NCBI RefSeq assembly: GCF_000172555.1
Contig: NZ_ABOX02000003.1
Coordinates: 186,001 to 250,000 of the forward strand
DNA length: 64,000 nt
Direction of reading: 5' to 3'
From: Pedosphaera parvula Ellin514
Lineage (GTDB): Bacteria > Verrucomicrobiota > Verrucomicrobiia > Limisphaerales > Pedosphaeraceae
Shown here: in pieces, positions 1 through 8,770 of the stretch
Layout: each line of letters opens with the position of its first letter
How positions within the stretch are numbered: the stretch's first letter is position 1
Notes under the pieces: model-generated
Database searches by the model: none
Told to the model about the DNA's origin: nothing
What the model saw: the letters and a program-made list of their open reading frames with translations, nothing else
Position numbers and translations under genes: made by a program

Positions 1-1
1 A

Positions 2-334
2 CCGACATTTTATCCGGATAATGTGATGATTCCGGCAGAAACTGAGGAAGTGAACGCCATCATGGCAAGCGAGGGACGAAAAATGCTGGATCAATTGGGG
101 GCTGAAAAAATCAAATCAGGCATCGATTCACAGAAAATTATAACCACCGGCAGACCTTACAACGAAATCATCCAGGCCGCCGCCTCCCAACACGCCGACC
201 TCATCATCATGGCCACTCACGGATACACCGGTTTAAAGCACATGTTTATGGGCAGCACGGCGGAACGAGTTGTGCGCCACGCCCCCTGCCCCGTTCTCGT
301 GGTCCGGGAGCGACGACATGAAACTCAGGGCTAA
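2..334 (+). CDS. Universal stress protein, C-terminal part (5' end outside window)
   Basis: This is the C-terminal half of a UspA-family protein. The frame is open to the first base, so the gene starts upstream and the ATG at 23 is probably internal. The UspA nucleotide-binding signature is visible as ATHG, nine residues, then GSTAERVVRHAPCPVLVV. In ATP-binding members the first position is usually Gly (GSHG-type) and here it is Ala. The family consists of cytoplasmic alpha/beta stress proteins that bind ATP or AMP. A remnant of a second Usp and a cyclic-nucleotide-binding protein follow on the same strand, which suggests a small stress-response cluster. Confidence 0.9.
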   Translation, partial: PTFYPDNVMIPAETEEVNAIMASEGRKMLDQLGAEKIKSGIDSQKIITTGRPYNEIIQAAASQHADLIIMATHGYTGLKHMFMGSTAERVVRHAPCPVLVVRERRHETQG

Positions 335-429
335 GTCTTGAAAACAGGATGCCACAGGAAATCACGAAATCACGGTGACGCTCGACCAACCTCGTTGCTG
401 TACACGCGCCTGCCAATACCGCTTCCTGC

Positions 430-525
430 ATCCACTGGGAGCGGATATTGGCGCCAGTGGACTTGCTCCATGTCCAGTGAGTGTCGTGGGGAAGAAAGAA
501 CACGAATTTGTTTGGTGCCCGTGTC
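430..525 (+). pseudogene. Remnant of a second universal stress protein C-terminus
   Basis: The plus frame around 456-520 reads LAPCPVSVVGKKEHEFV. This closely matches the usual UspA terminal strand (APCPVLVVRxxEHEF) and the intact gene just upstream. No start or upstream Usp domain is preserved in the same frame, and the surrounding sequence shows no other gene. I read it as the decayed tail of a tandem usp copy. The match is short, so a chance resemblance is not excluded. Confidence 0.4.
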
Positions 526-588
526 CACGGCCGCGACTGAAACTAATCCACTCTAAACTCAAGCAAGCGCAACAAGAAAAGGAGATTT

Positions 589-1101
589 ATGCCAGCCAAG
601 TCGACGATCCACAATCCTGGTGCATCCAGCGTCCCCTTGCTCGAACAACACCCCTTTCTTCAGGGCATGAGCGCACACCAGGTGAAGATACTGGGTGACT
701 GTTCTCGGCAGGCGCACTTCGAACCGGGTGAGCTAATGTTTCGTGCAGGCGACCCGGCCGACCGGTTCTACCTCATTCAAAAGGGAAAAGTGGCGCTCGA
801 ATCGCGGACGCAGGACAAAGCCAACCAGCTCATCCAAAATATCGAAGCCGGTGAGGTGCTGGGTTGGTCATGGATGTTTCCACCCTGCTTCTGGCATTTT
901 GATGCCCGAGCCTTGGAATCGACGGATGCCATGTACATCCAGGGAAAACTCCTGCGCGAGGAATGTGAATCCGACCATGATCTCGGCTATGAACTCTACA
1001 AACGCATGGCTGAAGTAATGTTGAGCAGATTGCAGGCAACAAGACGCCGTTTATTGAAATTCGAGGGCAATCCCAACCTGGAAAATAAAAAGGCTGGTTG
1101 A
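589..1101 (+). CDS. Single-domain cyclic nucleotide-binding protein (Crp-like, no HTH)
   Basis: The 170-residue protein is essentially one cNMP-binding beta-roll. Residues 25-150 contain HFEPGELMFRAGDPADRFYLI and GEVLGWSWMFPP, followed by FDARALES, which is the phosphate-binding-cassette region. No helix-turn-helix follows, so it is not an obvious DNA-binding Crp; it may act as a ligand-sensing partner. A good AAGGAG ribosome site lies about 7 bases before the ATG. The paralog at 1262-1789 on the opposite strand shares most of its sequence. Adjacency to usp genes suggests a role in redox or energy stress, which is inference. Confidence 0.85.
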   Translation: MPAKSTIHNPGASSVPLLEQHPFLQGMSAHQVKILGDCSRQAHFEPGELMFRAGDPADRFYLIQKGKVALESRTQDKANQLIQNIEAGEVLGWSWMFPPCFWHFDARALESTDAMYIQGKLLREECESDHDLGYELYKRMAEVMLSRLQATRRRLLKFEGNPNLENKKAG

Positions 1102-1261
1102 ATGGCTTTGACAGCCCGATCAGCCGAACCGGAGGTGTGCTGAGGTTTTCATGCTGAAGCTCATTCGTCTCAAGCAGACCCTTGGCCTTGAGAGTTGCTC
1201 AATAAGCCTGACTTCGTGGCCCCTGCGCAGCAATCCAAAGAATCCATTGTCTGATCCGAAC

Positions 1262-1789
1262 TCACATGCACTTGCGAGAACAACCATTGGAATGCAGCAA
1301 TTGCCGTCGCGTGGCCTGCAAGCGTTCCATCATTACCTCGGCCATGCGTTTGTAGAGTTCATAACCAAGATCATGGTCGGTTTCGCATTCCTCCCGCAAC
1401 GGCGTGCCATAAAAGAATAGTGCTTCGGTGGATTCCACCGCGCGCGCATCAAAGTGCCAATAATAAGGTGGAAAGAGCCAGGACCAGCCGAGGACTTCGC
1501 CAGCACCTACCGTCTGGATTGGGGTGACCCCACGTTCCTTTACATACGATTCCAGCGCCACCTTTCCTTGATGGATAAGATAAAAGCGGTTGGCGGGATC
1601 GCCTTCTCTGAAAATCACTTCGCCGGGTCGAAAATTCACCACCATGCCACAGTCGCTGAGCAGGCGGAGTTGGTGCGGGCTAAACCCCTCCAGGAAGGGA
1701 TGACTCGCCATCATTGCCGGCAAACCGGCGGTGGTTATAATTCCCGATTGTGGAGTCCTCGAGGAAGTGGATTCAGTGATGGTATTCAT
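1262..1789 (-). CDS. Single-domain cyclic nucleotide-binding protein, paralog
   Basis: The 175-residue protein is a convergent paralog of the gene at 589-1101. Shared segments include HPFLEGFSPHQLRLLSDCG, PGEVIFREGDPANRFYLI, GEVLGWSWLFPPYYWHFDAR and ECETDHDLGYELYKRMAEVM. As in its paralog, a cNMP-binding fold is present without a C-terminal HTH. The two genes point at each other across a 160-bp gap with no clear terminator. The inverted arrangement suggests a local duplication with inversion. Start chosen at ATG 1789, after an AT-rich leader. Confidence 0.85.
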   Translation of the reverse strand: MNTITESTSSRTPQSGIITTAGLPAMMASHPFLEGFSPHQLRLLSDCGMVVNFRPGEVIFREGDPANRFYLIHQGKVALESYVKERGVTPIQTVGAGEVLGWSWLFPPYYWHFDARAVESTEALFFYGTPLREECETDHDLGYELYKRMAEVMMERLQATRRQLLHSNGCSRKCM

Positions 1790-1871
1790 ATTTAATTAAT
1801 TCCTTAATCTGCTGGCAGTCCCGACCCGTCCGTTGGCGTAAGTGTTACATAAATTGCGAAACACATGCCCC

Positions 1872-2120
1872 TCATGATGGTTGCCAAACCCCGCTGGCAA
1901 GTGGTTTGACCGGACTGGATTGCCTGGGTTTTTCCGTGTTCCGCCGCTGTTCAGCATCGTAAAGCGCGGATTCCTTTTCCAGCAGCATCACGATGAAGTA
2001 GAGAATGAAGAACACCGCGCCGAGTGGACGTCCCAGACCCCACTGTGAAGCTTCTCCGACATCGCTAAACCCAATGCCCAGGGCGATCAAGGAACAGGTA
2101 AGAAGAATTTTTTTTAACAT
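1872..2120 (-). CDS. Small exported or membrane protein of unknown function
   Basis: From the ATG at 2120 the product is 82 residues. It begins with MLKKILL and a hydrophobic signal-like stretch (ILLTCSLIALGIGFSDVGEA). A second hydrophobic segment (LGAVFFILYFIVMLLEKE) and a polar tail follow. The frame extends upstream to an alternative ATG at 2168, but the inner start gives a normal signal peptide. No family is recognised. It lies 198 bp upstream of, and divergent from, the first sigma factor gene. Confidence 0.55.
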   Translation of the reverse strand: MLKKILLTCSLIALGIGFSDVGEASQWGLGRPLGAVFFILYFIVMLLEKESALYDAEQRRNTEKPRQSSPVKPLASGVWQPS

Positions 2121-2278
2121 AAGTCTGCTTTCAGTTGAGATGAATGATTGTTTAGCATCACGATTCAAGTTTGACTGGGAAGCAGGATTTGGCTCTCCCT
2201 ATTTTGGCGAAACCTTCTCCTCAATTGTCGTTCGGAGAGGTAGCCCGGAGAAAACTTCCGGGCACAACACAGATTTTT

Positions 2279-2301
2279 TGTCGGATTCCTCCCCACAGCG
2301 G
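2279..2301 (+). promoter_or_regulatory. Candidate ECF-type promoter, copy 1
   Basis: TGTCGGATT, 11 bases, then CGG, located 17 bp before the sigma factor start at 2319. The same arrangement precedes the other two ECF sigma genes (5337-5358 and 16920-16941). This fits an autoregulated ECF promoter with the -35-like element TGTC(G/C)GATT and a -10-like CGG. The short distance to the ATG implies a very short leader. Confidence 0.6.
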
Positions 2302-2318
2302 GGATATACTTTCAAACA

Positions 2319-4082
2319 ATGACAAGCGACCTGGAATTGCTGCAAAACTACGTGAAGAACAAATCGGAAGAATCCTTCGCGGCTTTGGTGAATCGTCACC
2401 TCAACCTGGTCTATTCCGCCGCTCTCCGCCAGGTTCGCTCCCCGCAACTCGCCGAAGAAGTCGCTCAATCCACTTTTACCGATCTCGCCAGCAGTGCCCA
2501 CCGCCTCGCGCCCGACACCATCCTGGCCGCCTGGCTCTATCAAGTCGCCCACCGCACGGCCATCAACGTCGTCCGCCGCGAAGCCCGCCGTCAACTTCGT
2601 GAACAGGTCGCCTGTGAACTTACCGCCATGAACGCCACCACCGCCGACTGGACGCACATCGCTCCCCTTCTCGACGAAGCCATGCACGCGCTCGATAACA
2701 CCGACCGCACCGCCGTCCTGCTTCGTTATTTCGAGAATAAATCCCTGCGTGAAGTCGGCCAAACTCTTGGGGTCAGTGATGATGCCGCCCAAAAACGCGT
2801 CGGCCGCGCCGTCGAACGTCTCCGTGAGTTTTTCACCAAACGCGGCATCACCATCGGCGCGAGCACTCTTGTCGTCATCCTCTCCGCCAATGCGGTCCTG
2901 GCAGCACCCATCACTCTCTTCACCGCCATCACGACAGCCACTGCACTCACCGGAACAATAACTACTGCCACCGCCACCCAGGCCGTCGCCATGACCACAC
3001 TCCAAAAGACATTAATTGCCACCGCACTCGCCGCCGCCGTTGGCGTGGGAATCTACGAGTCCCGCCAGTCTTCAAATTACCGAAGCCAGTTCCAAACCGC
3101 GCAACAACAGCAACGTTTGCTGAGCGAACAAATCACTCGCCTCACCCAGGAGCGTGATGATGCCATGCACCGCCTCGCCTCAATCGGCAACGGCAACCAA
3201 TCTTCGAACCAGAACTCAGCCCAACTGCTCAAACTCCGCGCCGAAGTAACACGTCTTCGAAATGAGCAGGACAGACTTGCACAATTGTTAAACGAAGATT
3301 CCACGCTCTCCCCCGACCCGATGGAAATGCGTGCCAAACTCTGGATGGATAAAGTCAGAAGACTGAAAGAGAAACTGGAACAAAATCCCGGCAAGTCCAT
3401 ACCTGAACTAAAATATCTCAGCGATCAGGATTGGCTGGAGGTGGTTAAGGACGCAGATGTCGTCACCGATTGGGGATACAAGGAAGCCTTGGCTCGACTC
3501 AGAAAACTGGCCAAGGACAAGTTCGCTCCCAGACTGTCCCGTGCTTTGCGTGAGTATGCCCGGGCAAACAATAACGAACTGCCTCCTGATACTGCCGCAC
3601 TGAAGCCCTATTTCGCATCCCCTGTTGAAGACGCCGTGCTCGAGCGTTACCAACTATTACACACAGGCCCCGTGAAGTGGGACGAATGGGTGCTGGCGGA
3701 AAAAGCCCCTGCAGACGACCAGAAGGATACCATCTTTAAAGTCGGCCCGACCGGACTCCAATTCAGCAATAGCAGTAGCATGGGCGAAAGCGGCAGCCAA
3801 ATGTGGGGAACAAATGATCCGCCATTATCAGTCATCGCGCAAAGCGAGGCCAGCCAGAGAAACACTTCAGACGAAGAACTAAAATCCTTCACAAAATCTT
3901 TCATGGAGGATCAAGCCAACGCTCGTGATGGGAAAGTCCTGGATCAAGCTTTCAAAGCGTTCTCCGCAGCCAATCCCGGACAGGAACCTAAATCACCGAA
4001 TGAAATCAAACCTTATCTCCAAACCACCGCGGAAAAGGACGCCTTTGACCGATTGATCAAACGCAACAATGTCTCAAACTGA
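2319..4082 (+). CDS. ECF sigma factor with membrane anchor and long extracytoplasmic tail
   Basis: Residues 1-175 form a sigma-70 family ECF factor: region 2 around 18-85 (SFAALVNRHLNLVYSAALRQ, AEEVAQSTFTDLA) and region 4 around 125-172 (VLLRYFENKSLREVGQTLG, SDDAAQKRVGRAVERLREFF). A Gly/Ala/Thr-rich hydrophobic region (180-245) holds two possible membrane segments around NAVLAAPITLFTAITTATAL and TLIATALAAAVGVGIY. A coiled coil (250-330) and a roughly 250-residue domain follow. ECF factors are normally about 190 residues, so this one is probably tethered and its tail senses an envelope signal. The gene at 5366 shares the same tail type (SIPELKYLSDQDWL, PVEDAVLERYQLL). Confidence 0.9.
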   Translation: MTSDLELLQNYVKNKSEESFAALVNRHLNLVYSAALRQVRSPQLAEEVAQSTFTDLASSAHRLAPDTILAAWLYQVAHRTAINVVRREARRQLREQVACELTAMNATTADWTHIAPLLDEAMHALDNTDRTAVLLRYFENKSLREVGQTLGVSDDAAQKRVGRAVERLREFFTKRGITIGASTLVVILSANAVLAAPITLFTAITTATALTGTITTATATQAVAMTTLQKTLIATALAAAVGVGIYESRQSSNYRSQFQTAQQQQRLLSEQITRLTQERDDAMHRLASIGNGNQSSNQNSAQLLKLRAEVTRLRNEQDRLAQLLNEDSTLSPDPMEMRAKLWMDKVRRLKEKLEQNPGKSIPELKYLSDQDWLEVVKDADVVTDWGYKEALARLRKLAKDKFAPRLSRALREYARANNNELPPDTAALKPYFASPVEDAVLERYQLLHTGPVKWDEWVLAEKAPADDQKDTIFKVGPTGLQFSNSSSMGESGSQMWGTNDPPLSVIAQSEASQRNTSDEELKSFTKSFMEDQANARDGKVLDQAFKAFSAANPGQEPKSPNEIKPYLQTTAEKDAFDRLIKRNNVSN

Positions 4083-4155
4083 CACAGTAAAACTTCATGT
4101 GCAAAAACCGCCTCGATCATTGCCTTCGTCCTGCACGGAGTTATAAACTCAGGGC

Positions 4156-4950
4156 ATGACTTCTCCGAAACGTGATGAACTGGCCAAACCATCTTTCATT
4201 CCCTCTCTCGCTTCTTCATTCAAGCTGATCTTTCCCCTCATCCTGATTGTGTTCAGCCTGTCGATGGTGATTCATTGCACCGCACAACCAACTTCCCCTC
4301 CTCCAAAAGCAATCATCGACGGCACCGGTTCAAGCTGGCGCATATTGGGCGAAAAAGATTTCGTAAACGTCAACTGCCAACCGTCAACCTGGAATTGGAC
4401 CAATGGCATCCTCTATTGCACCGGCACTCCCATAGGAGTAAGCCGGTCGGAGAAAGTTTACACGAACTTCGAAATGGTCGCTCAATGGCAACACCAACAA
4501 TCAGGTGGCAACTCGGGAATCTACGTCTGGGCCTCTCCTGAATCCATCAAGAACCTGGAACAGGGCGCGAAGGGCCCATTTCCCTCAGGCATCGAAGTGC
4601 AAGTGCTCGATCACGGTTACAAGGAACAATACGAGAAGAAGTCCAAAAAGAAGGCAACCTGGTTCACCACAAACGGCGATGTCTTTCCGGTCGGCAACTC
4701 CACCATGAAGCCATTCGTTCCCACATCTCCCGATGGCAGCCGGAGTTTCCCCTCCAAAAATCTAAGCAAAGGATTTGGCGAATGGAACCATTATTATATC
4801 CGCTGCATCAACGGAGAAGTCCGCCTCTGGGTCAATGGTGAAGAGGTTTCAGGTGGCAACAACGTCCACCCGGCAAGCGGTTACCTCTGTATCGAATCCG
4901 AAGGTGCCCCCATCCTCTTCAAGGAAATTAGAATTCGGGAACTGCCATGA
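4156..4950 (+). CDS. DUF1080 (3-keto-disaccharide hydrolase-type) secreted protein
   Basis: The 264-residue protein has an N-terminal hydrophobic export segment (about 22-45, ending VIHCTAQ, a possible lipobox). A concanavalin-like DUF1080 domain follows: GNSGIYVWASPES, then GIEVQVLDHGYKEQY, and the terminal APILFKEIRIREL. DUF1080 proteins are abundant in Planctomycetes and Verrucomicrobia and are linked to sugar or glycan breakdown. The exact substrate cannot be read from the sequence. It lies 73 bp after the first sigma factor gene on the same strand and could be co-transcribed. Confidence 0.85.
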   Translation: MTSPKRDELAKPSFIPSLASSFKLIFPLILIVFSLSMVIHCTAQPTSPPPKAIIDGTGSSWRILGEKDFVNVNCQPSTWNWTNGILYCTGTPIGVSRSEKVYTNFEMVAQWQHQQSGGNSGIYVWASPESIKNLEQGAKGPFPSGIEVQVLDHGYKEQYEKKSKKKATWFTTNGDVFPVGNSTMKPFVPTSPDGSRSFPSKNLSKGFGEWNHYYIRCINGEVRLWVNGEEVSGGNNVHPASGYLCIESEGAPILFKEIRIRELP

Positions 4951-5035
4951 AAGTGGTCGGGGCGGATATTGGTGAGATGGCTTCGAGTGCCAGCTTGACC
5001 TAATCTTCTCAAAGTGTAGTAATAAGAGTAATCAG

Positions 5036-5263
5036 CTACTTGTGCATTTCAACCCGCCATCGCACCTTGCTGGCAAGGTATCTTGCTTTGGATTGGTATG
5101 CCGGCTGGTAACTTTGCTTCTCTCCCCATCGAACTGTCTCGCTGAGAACGTTGCCACTTCTCAACCTGCCACCATAAACACAGTGGCCGTGGATATCACG
5201 AAGCACCACTGAGCTTTCCAGGCACCCAAACTGCCGGCCATCCCTAAAGTGACGAACACGCAC
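5036..5263 (-). CDS. Short hypothetical ORF between DUF1080 gene and second sigma factor
   Basis: A 75-residue frame from a GTG at 5263, open upstream to 5311 without an ATG. The composition looks protein-like (DIHGHCVYGGRLRSGN, ETVRWGEKQSYQP) but no family is recognised. It could be the end of a truncated gene. This is the only coding signal seen in the 385-bp gap 4951-5335. Confidence 0.25.
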   Translation of the reverse strand: MRVRHFRDGRQFGCLESSVVLRDIHGHCVYGGRLRSGNVLSETVRWGEKQSYQPAYQSKARYLASKVRWRVEMHK

Positions 5264-5336
5264 CGGCCACGAAATCCAATCGACTCCTTCATTCTCGCCA
5301 AACCCGAGCGGTCATATCGCGGATGAGAAAAAACTT

Positions 5337-5358
5337 TGTCGGATTTTCTGCCCAGCGG
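5337..5358 (+). promoter_or_regulatory. Candidate ECF-type promoter, copy 2
   Basis: TGTCGGATT, 10 bases, then CGG, ending 7 bp before the ATG at 5366. It matches the motifs before the other two ECF sigma genes. It overlaps the upstream TTG-initiated extension of the frame, which argues that translation starts at 5366. Confidence 0.6.
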
Positions 5359-5365
5359 TTGTTTA

Positions 5366-7015
5366 ATGGATGAAATGTACGATCAGTCCGACGCCCAACT
5401 GCTGCGGCTATACGCCGAACACGACAACGAAGCCGCGTTCCGCGAAATCGTCGTTCGCCACACCGGCCTGGTCTACGGCTCCGCACTTCGGCAGGTCGCG
5501 TCGCCCGATCTGGCACAGGACGTCGCCCAAAGCGTCTTCACCGACCTCGCCCGCAAGGCAAAATCCATGACTCGAACACTGGACGAGCACGCTTCACTTC
5601 TCGGCTGGCTTTATCGCAGCACCCGCTTCGCCGCGCTCACGCAGTTGCGCAATGACCATCGCCGTCAGGCACGCGAAAAACAGGTTATGGAACACTTTGA
5701 CACAGCTTCCGAAACGGTACCTGACTGGGGTCGTGTCCGTCCCGCCCTGGATGAAGCCATGAGCGAGCTTAGCGAGGAAGCCAGGGAAGCCTTGCTGTTG
5801 CGTTACTTCAAAAACAGTGATTTCCGTACGATCGGCCAATGCTTCAAGATCAGCGATGACACCGCCCAAAAACGGGTAAGCCGCGCCTTGGAACGCCTTC
5901 GCCAGCATCTAACCAACCGCGGCGTCACCACCACCGCCGTCGCCCTTTCAACCACACTCTCAACCAATGCCGCCACTGTCGCGCCTGCTGGTCTCTCCGC
6001 AACCCTCTCCAGCGCCGCCCTGGCTGCAACCTTCTCCGGCACCGCGACAACTATTGCCATGACCACGCTCCAAAAATCCCTGATCACTGCCGCCATCGTT
6101 GCCGCCATTGGCACCAGCCTCTACGAAGCACGCCACGCTTCCAATTCTGAAATCCAGGTTCAAGCGCTCAAACAACAGCAACGGCTTGCGTTCAACCAAA
6201 TCGAAGACTTGCGAAAGGAGCGGGATGCCGCACTGGGTGGAATCGCCGCTCTGAAGGAAGAAAAACTGCAGTGGCATCGCGAGAACGCGGACCTCCCAAG
6301 ATTGCGCGGGGAAGTTACAAGGATGCGTCGCGACTTGAAGGAACTGGCAGAATCAAACACCGCCGGAAACGATCCCTTCGTGCAAAGAGCCCTCAAGTGG
6401 AAGGCCAACGAAGCCCGACTCAGACAACTGTTTGATGATCGACCGAACCAAAGGATTCCAGAGATGGAATTGCTGTCAGAGGACGCCTGGTTGGATCTGG
6501 CCAGGGACGAAGACTTGGAATCAGAATCCGGCATCCGCAAGACGCTGAGCGAAGTTCGGCGCTATGCCAGAAACATCTTTGTGAACGATCTGAGCGACGC
6601 TCTTGAAAAGTATGCCGAACAGAATAACGGTTCCCTGCCAACAGATATTCTTCAGTTGAAGACCTATTTTAAAAAGCCCGTGGACGACGCTCTGCTACAG
6701 CCGTATAAACTTCTGCAGACCGGAAAAGTGAGCGACATGAAAGGGCAATGGGCAATCACAGACACGGTTGTGGATGCGGAATACGACACTCCGTGGGGCA
6801 TCGGCCCCGGCAGTTTTGGCCCAATGCGTGGTTCGTCGGAAGCAGTGGCAACCCTCAGCTCAAAGCTCAACTCCGCAATTAAAGAGTTCTCCGACGCGAA
6901 CAATGGCAAGACACCCGGAGAGCTGGAGCAACTCATTCCTTATGTAAAAACCGCTGCTCAATCGAATGCGCTTGAACAGCTGAGTAGAATGAATGTGCGT
7001 CTTGGTCAAAAATGA
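5366..7015 (+). CDS. ECF sigma factor with membrane anchor and extracytoplasmic tail, paralog 2
   Basis: From ATG 5366 the product is 549 residues. Region 2 reads AAFREIVVRHTGLVYGSALR and DLAQDVAQSVFTDLARKA; region 4 reads ALLLRYFKNSDFRTIGQCF and SDDTAQKRVSRALERLRQHL. A low-complexity hydrophobic linker precedes MTTLQKSLITAAIVAAIGTS, a membrane segment shared almost word for word with the paralogs at 2319 and 16956. A coiled coil and a tail like that of the 2319 gene follow (RIPEMELLSEDAWLDLA, YAEQNNGSLPTD). The start was chosen because the promoter-like motif overlaps any longer version. Confidence 0.9.
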   Translation: MDEMYDQSDAQLLRLYAEHDNEAAFREIVVRHTGLVYGSALRQVASPDLAQDVAQSVFTDLARKAKSMTRTLDEHASLLGWLYRSTRFAALTQLRNDHRRQAREKQVMEHFDTASETVPDWGRVRPALDEAMSELSEEAREALLLRYFKNSDFRTIGQCFKISDDTAQKRVSRALERLRQHLTNRGVTTTAVALSTTLSTNAATVAPAGLSATLSSAALAATFSGTATTIAMTTLQKSLITAAIVAAIGTSLYEARHASNSEIQVQALKQQQRLAFNQIEDLRKERDAALGGIAALKEEKLQWHRENADLPRLRGEVTRMRRDLKELAESNTAGNDPFVQRALKWKANEARLRQLFDDRPNQRIPEMELLSEDAWLDLARDEDLESESGIRKTLSEVRRYARNIFVNDLSDALEKYAEQNNGSLPTDILQLKTYFKKPVDDALLQPYKLLQTGKVSDMKGQWAITDTVVDAEYDTPWGIGPGSFGPMRGSSEAVATLSSKLNSAIKEFSDANNGKTPGELEQLIPYVKTAAQSNALEQLSRMNVRLGQK

Positions 7016-7339
7016 TGCGCCCAGATCGCTCCATATTTTTCCGGCGCTATCAACCTGCACCAGCCTTAAGATGTCATTTGGACTGCTGCAGAACTTTTTC
7101 AGGGGTTGTATCGCCATTCCTCTTGTCAATCTTCCGCGTCACAAAGGAGCTGTGAATACACCCCAGCATCGGACAGATCAGGACCACAAAACCCCAGGCA
7201 TGAAAGAACGTCTCTGCGTTCCTGGGTGCGCATAACTGGACCATTCCCACAACAAATATCGGAATCGTCCAGAGCGAAATTATCCTTCCACCATAATGCT
7301 ATATTTGTCCCGAATGCAGATTAAACGTCCCCCGCTCTC
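7016..7339. other. Convergent intergenic region with only a degenerate membrane-protein frame
   Basis: A 324-bp gap between the second sigma gene and the DUF4019 gene. It contains the possible gene remnant at 7074-7298 on the minus strand. No clear terminator hairpin was found. Confidence 0.5.
7074..7298 (-). pseudogene. Possible remnant of a small membrane protein
   Basis: The minus frame ending at the TGA at 7074 reads ISLWTIPIFVVGMVQLCAP, FHAWGFVVLICPMLGCIH and a polar tail TRKIDKRNGDTTPEK. This is the pattern of two membrane helices with a charged end. No plausible start exists: an in-frame TAG lies just upstream and the first ATG is inside helix 1. I read it as the truncated 3' end of a membrane-protein gene. 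The family is not recognised. Confidence 0.3.
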
Positions 7340-7765
7340 CTACTTGATGAAGTAGCCCGACACCTTCCACTTGCCATCCTCCAACATCGGCGTGACAGTT
7401 TCGATGGCATCCTTCTTATTCTCAAATTGTGTCTTGAACTGGATGATGACGTATTCGCCCTTGGGCGCGCCCGGCAATTCAGTCATGTAGTCCCGATTCC
7501 TCACCTCTCTCGATTCCACTTTCCCCAGCGGAGCTCGAACCGGCTTCACCATTTCTGCCCACTTTTCCGGGGTCAAGGAATTCTTGAATGGCACAGCAGA
7601 TTGCTCCCAACTTTCCTTGTAACTCCCCTTGTCAATCAACGCCAACCAGGCAAGTGCAGCATCCGTTGCCGCCTTCTCTTGTTCCGCATGGGAAGAACTT
7701 GGTTTGCCGCATGCAGACAATCCGCATGCAATAATCAACAACCAGTAGATGTAGTATTTTTTCAT
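7340..7765 (-). CDS. DUF4019-type lipoprotein
   Basis: The 141-residue protein has a lipoprotein signal (WLLIIACGLSACGKP, lipobox LSAC). A DUF4019-like domain follows: AALAWLALIDKGSYKESWEQ, PLGKVESREV and the terminal MLEDGKWKVSGYFIK. DUF4019 proteins are small exported proteins of unknown role. The gene starts 21 bp after the sdpI-like gene on the same strand, so it is probably the third gene of an sdpR-sdpI operon. Confidence 0.8.
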   Translation of the reverse strand: MKKYYIYWLLIIACGLSACGKPSSSHAEQEKAATDAALAWLALIDKGSYKESWEQSAVPFKNSLTPEKWAEMVKPVRAPLGKVESREVRNRDYMTELPGAPKGEYVIIQFKTQFENKKDAIETVTPMLEDGKWKVSGYFIK

Positions 7766-7786
7766 AAAACCCCTCGAATTTAGCCC

Positions 7787-8485
7787 CTACTGCGAGGCAT
7801 GCCGAACCACCCCCAGTTTCTTATACAGCACGTAGGAATACAGAATGGAAAAGAGCGCGAATCCTAGAGTGAGAGGTAACACGACCCAGAACGCATAACG
7901 CTCCGGTGGCACAATGAAGCAAAGCCCGATCATGAGAAATCCTTCGACCATCATCAATCGCCCACCGACTCGATGGGTTTGCGCCCAGACCTCCTTCGAT
8001 TCCAGTGTCCATGGGGTGCGAATCCCAACAAAGTAATTGGGACGTAGTTTGGTCATGAAATTTCCCAGCACAACGAATAGGAAACCCATGCCAATATATA
8101 TCGCGTAGGTGAAATTCGCCCCATCCTTGAAAAGCTTGAGTGTCGCGGCCAGCATTACCAGGGATACAAAGGACATGAACGCGGTAATGGCCAGGCGAAA
8201 AATCCGTACTGTTCGCCACAGGCTGGCCCGCATTTCCGGATCGTGCTTTCTCAGCTTGGGATCGATCAACGGCAGTAAACCCGTCAACAAGGCAATCCCA
8301 ACGTTGACCACAGGTACCAGCAAGGTGCCAAATGACTTCCTCGCGATCCCATCGACTTCTCCACGGGCGTTCCAATGAATCGGCACCCAGCCCGGCAGTC
8401 TATCCCAAAGCAGGGCGACGGCGCAAAACGGCACGGCCAGAATCACCACTTGAAGCCACTCCTTTTTCAGATCGGCGAGTTTCAT
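7787..8485 (-). CDS. sdpI: SdpI-family membrane protein (DUF1648 plus SdpI domains)
   Basis: The 232-residue polytopic membrane protein starts with a DUF1648 segment (LPGWVPIHWNARGEVDG). It contains the SdpI signature around NYFVGIRTPWTLESKEVWAQTHRVGG. Six or more hydrophobic helices are visible. In Bacillus subtilis, SdpI protects against the killing factor SdpC and also signals to SdpR. No sdpABC-like toxin genes lie nearby, so this is an orphan immunity-type pair. Its first 86 bp overlap the 3' end of the regulator frame, and the two genes are surely co-transcribed. Confidence 0.85.
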   Translation of the reverse strand: MKLADLKKEWLQVVILAVPFCAVALLWDRLPGWVPIHWNARGEVDGIARKSFGTLLVPVVNVGIALLTGLLPLIDPKLRKHDPEMRASLWRTVRIFRLAITAFMSFVSLVMLAATLKLFKDGANFTYAIYIGMGFLFVVLGNFMTKLRPNYFVGIRTPWTLESKEVWAQTHRVGGRLMMVEGFLMIGLCFIVPPERYAFWVVLPLTLGFALFSILYSYVLYKKLGVVRHASQ

Positions 8486-8759
8486 GTTTAACTCCTTTTT
8501 TGCTCGGCTTTGACAACTTCATCAACCACGACAGGCATTCATCCAATACGCTTGTATTTAGCGAATAGGTGATAAATTGCCCGTTCTTTTCCGAAAGAAC
8601 CAGGTCGGCTTGCTTCAGCAGATCCAGATGATGCGAAATGCTCGGCTGGCTGATGGTAAATCCATCGGCAATTTCGCCTGCAGTCATATCCCTCTCCCGG
8701 AGCAACTCCAGAATTTTCCTGCGCGTCGGATCATTCAATGCCTTGAAAAGCTTATCCAT
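8400..8759 (-). CDS. sdpR: SdpR-type ArsR-family repressor
   Basis: A winged-helix ArsR-family regulator. Residues 1-90 match the B. subtilis SdpR layout: LFKALNDPTRRKILELL, DMTAGEIADGF, ISQPSISHHLDLLKQADLV, GQFITYSLNTSVL. Family members stop near residue 90. Here the frame continues for about 29 more residues inside the start of sdpI, giving 119. That extension is Arg/Gly rich and looks like read-through of a lost stop codon. It likely represses its own operon through the AT-rich palindrome just upstream. Confidence 0.85.
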   Translation of the reverse strand: MDKLFKALNDPTRRKILELLRERDMTAGEIADGFTISQPSISHHLDLLKQADLVLSEKNGQFITYSLNTSVLDECLSWLMKLSKPSKKGVKHETRRSEKGVASSGDSGRAVLRRRPALG

Positions 8760-8770
8760 ACTTCCTTCGA

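Noticed and set aside
2199-3005. 268-residue minus-strand ORF opposite the first sigma factor
   Set aside because: Gly/Asp-rich composition arises from the reverse of sigma-factor codons; no start signal or family.
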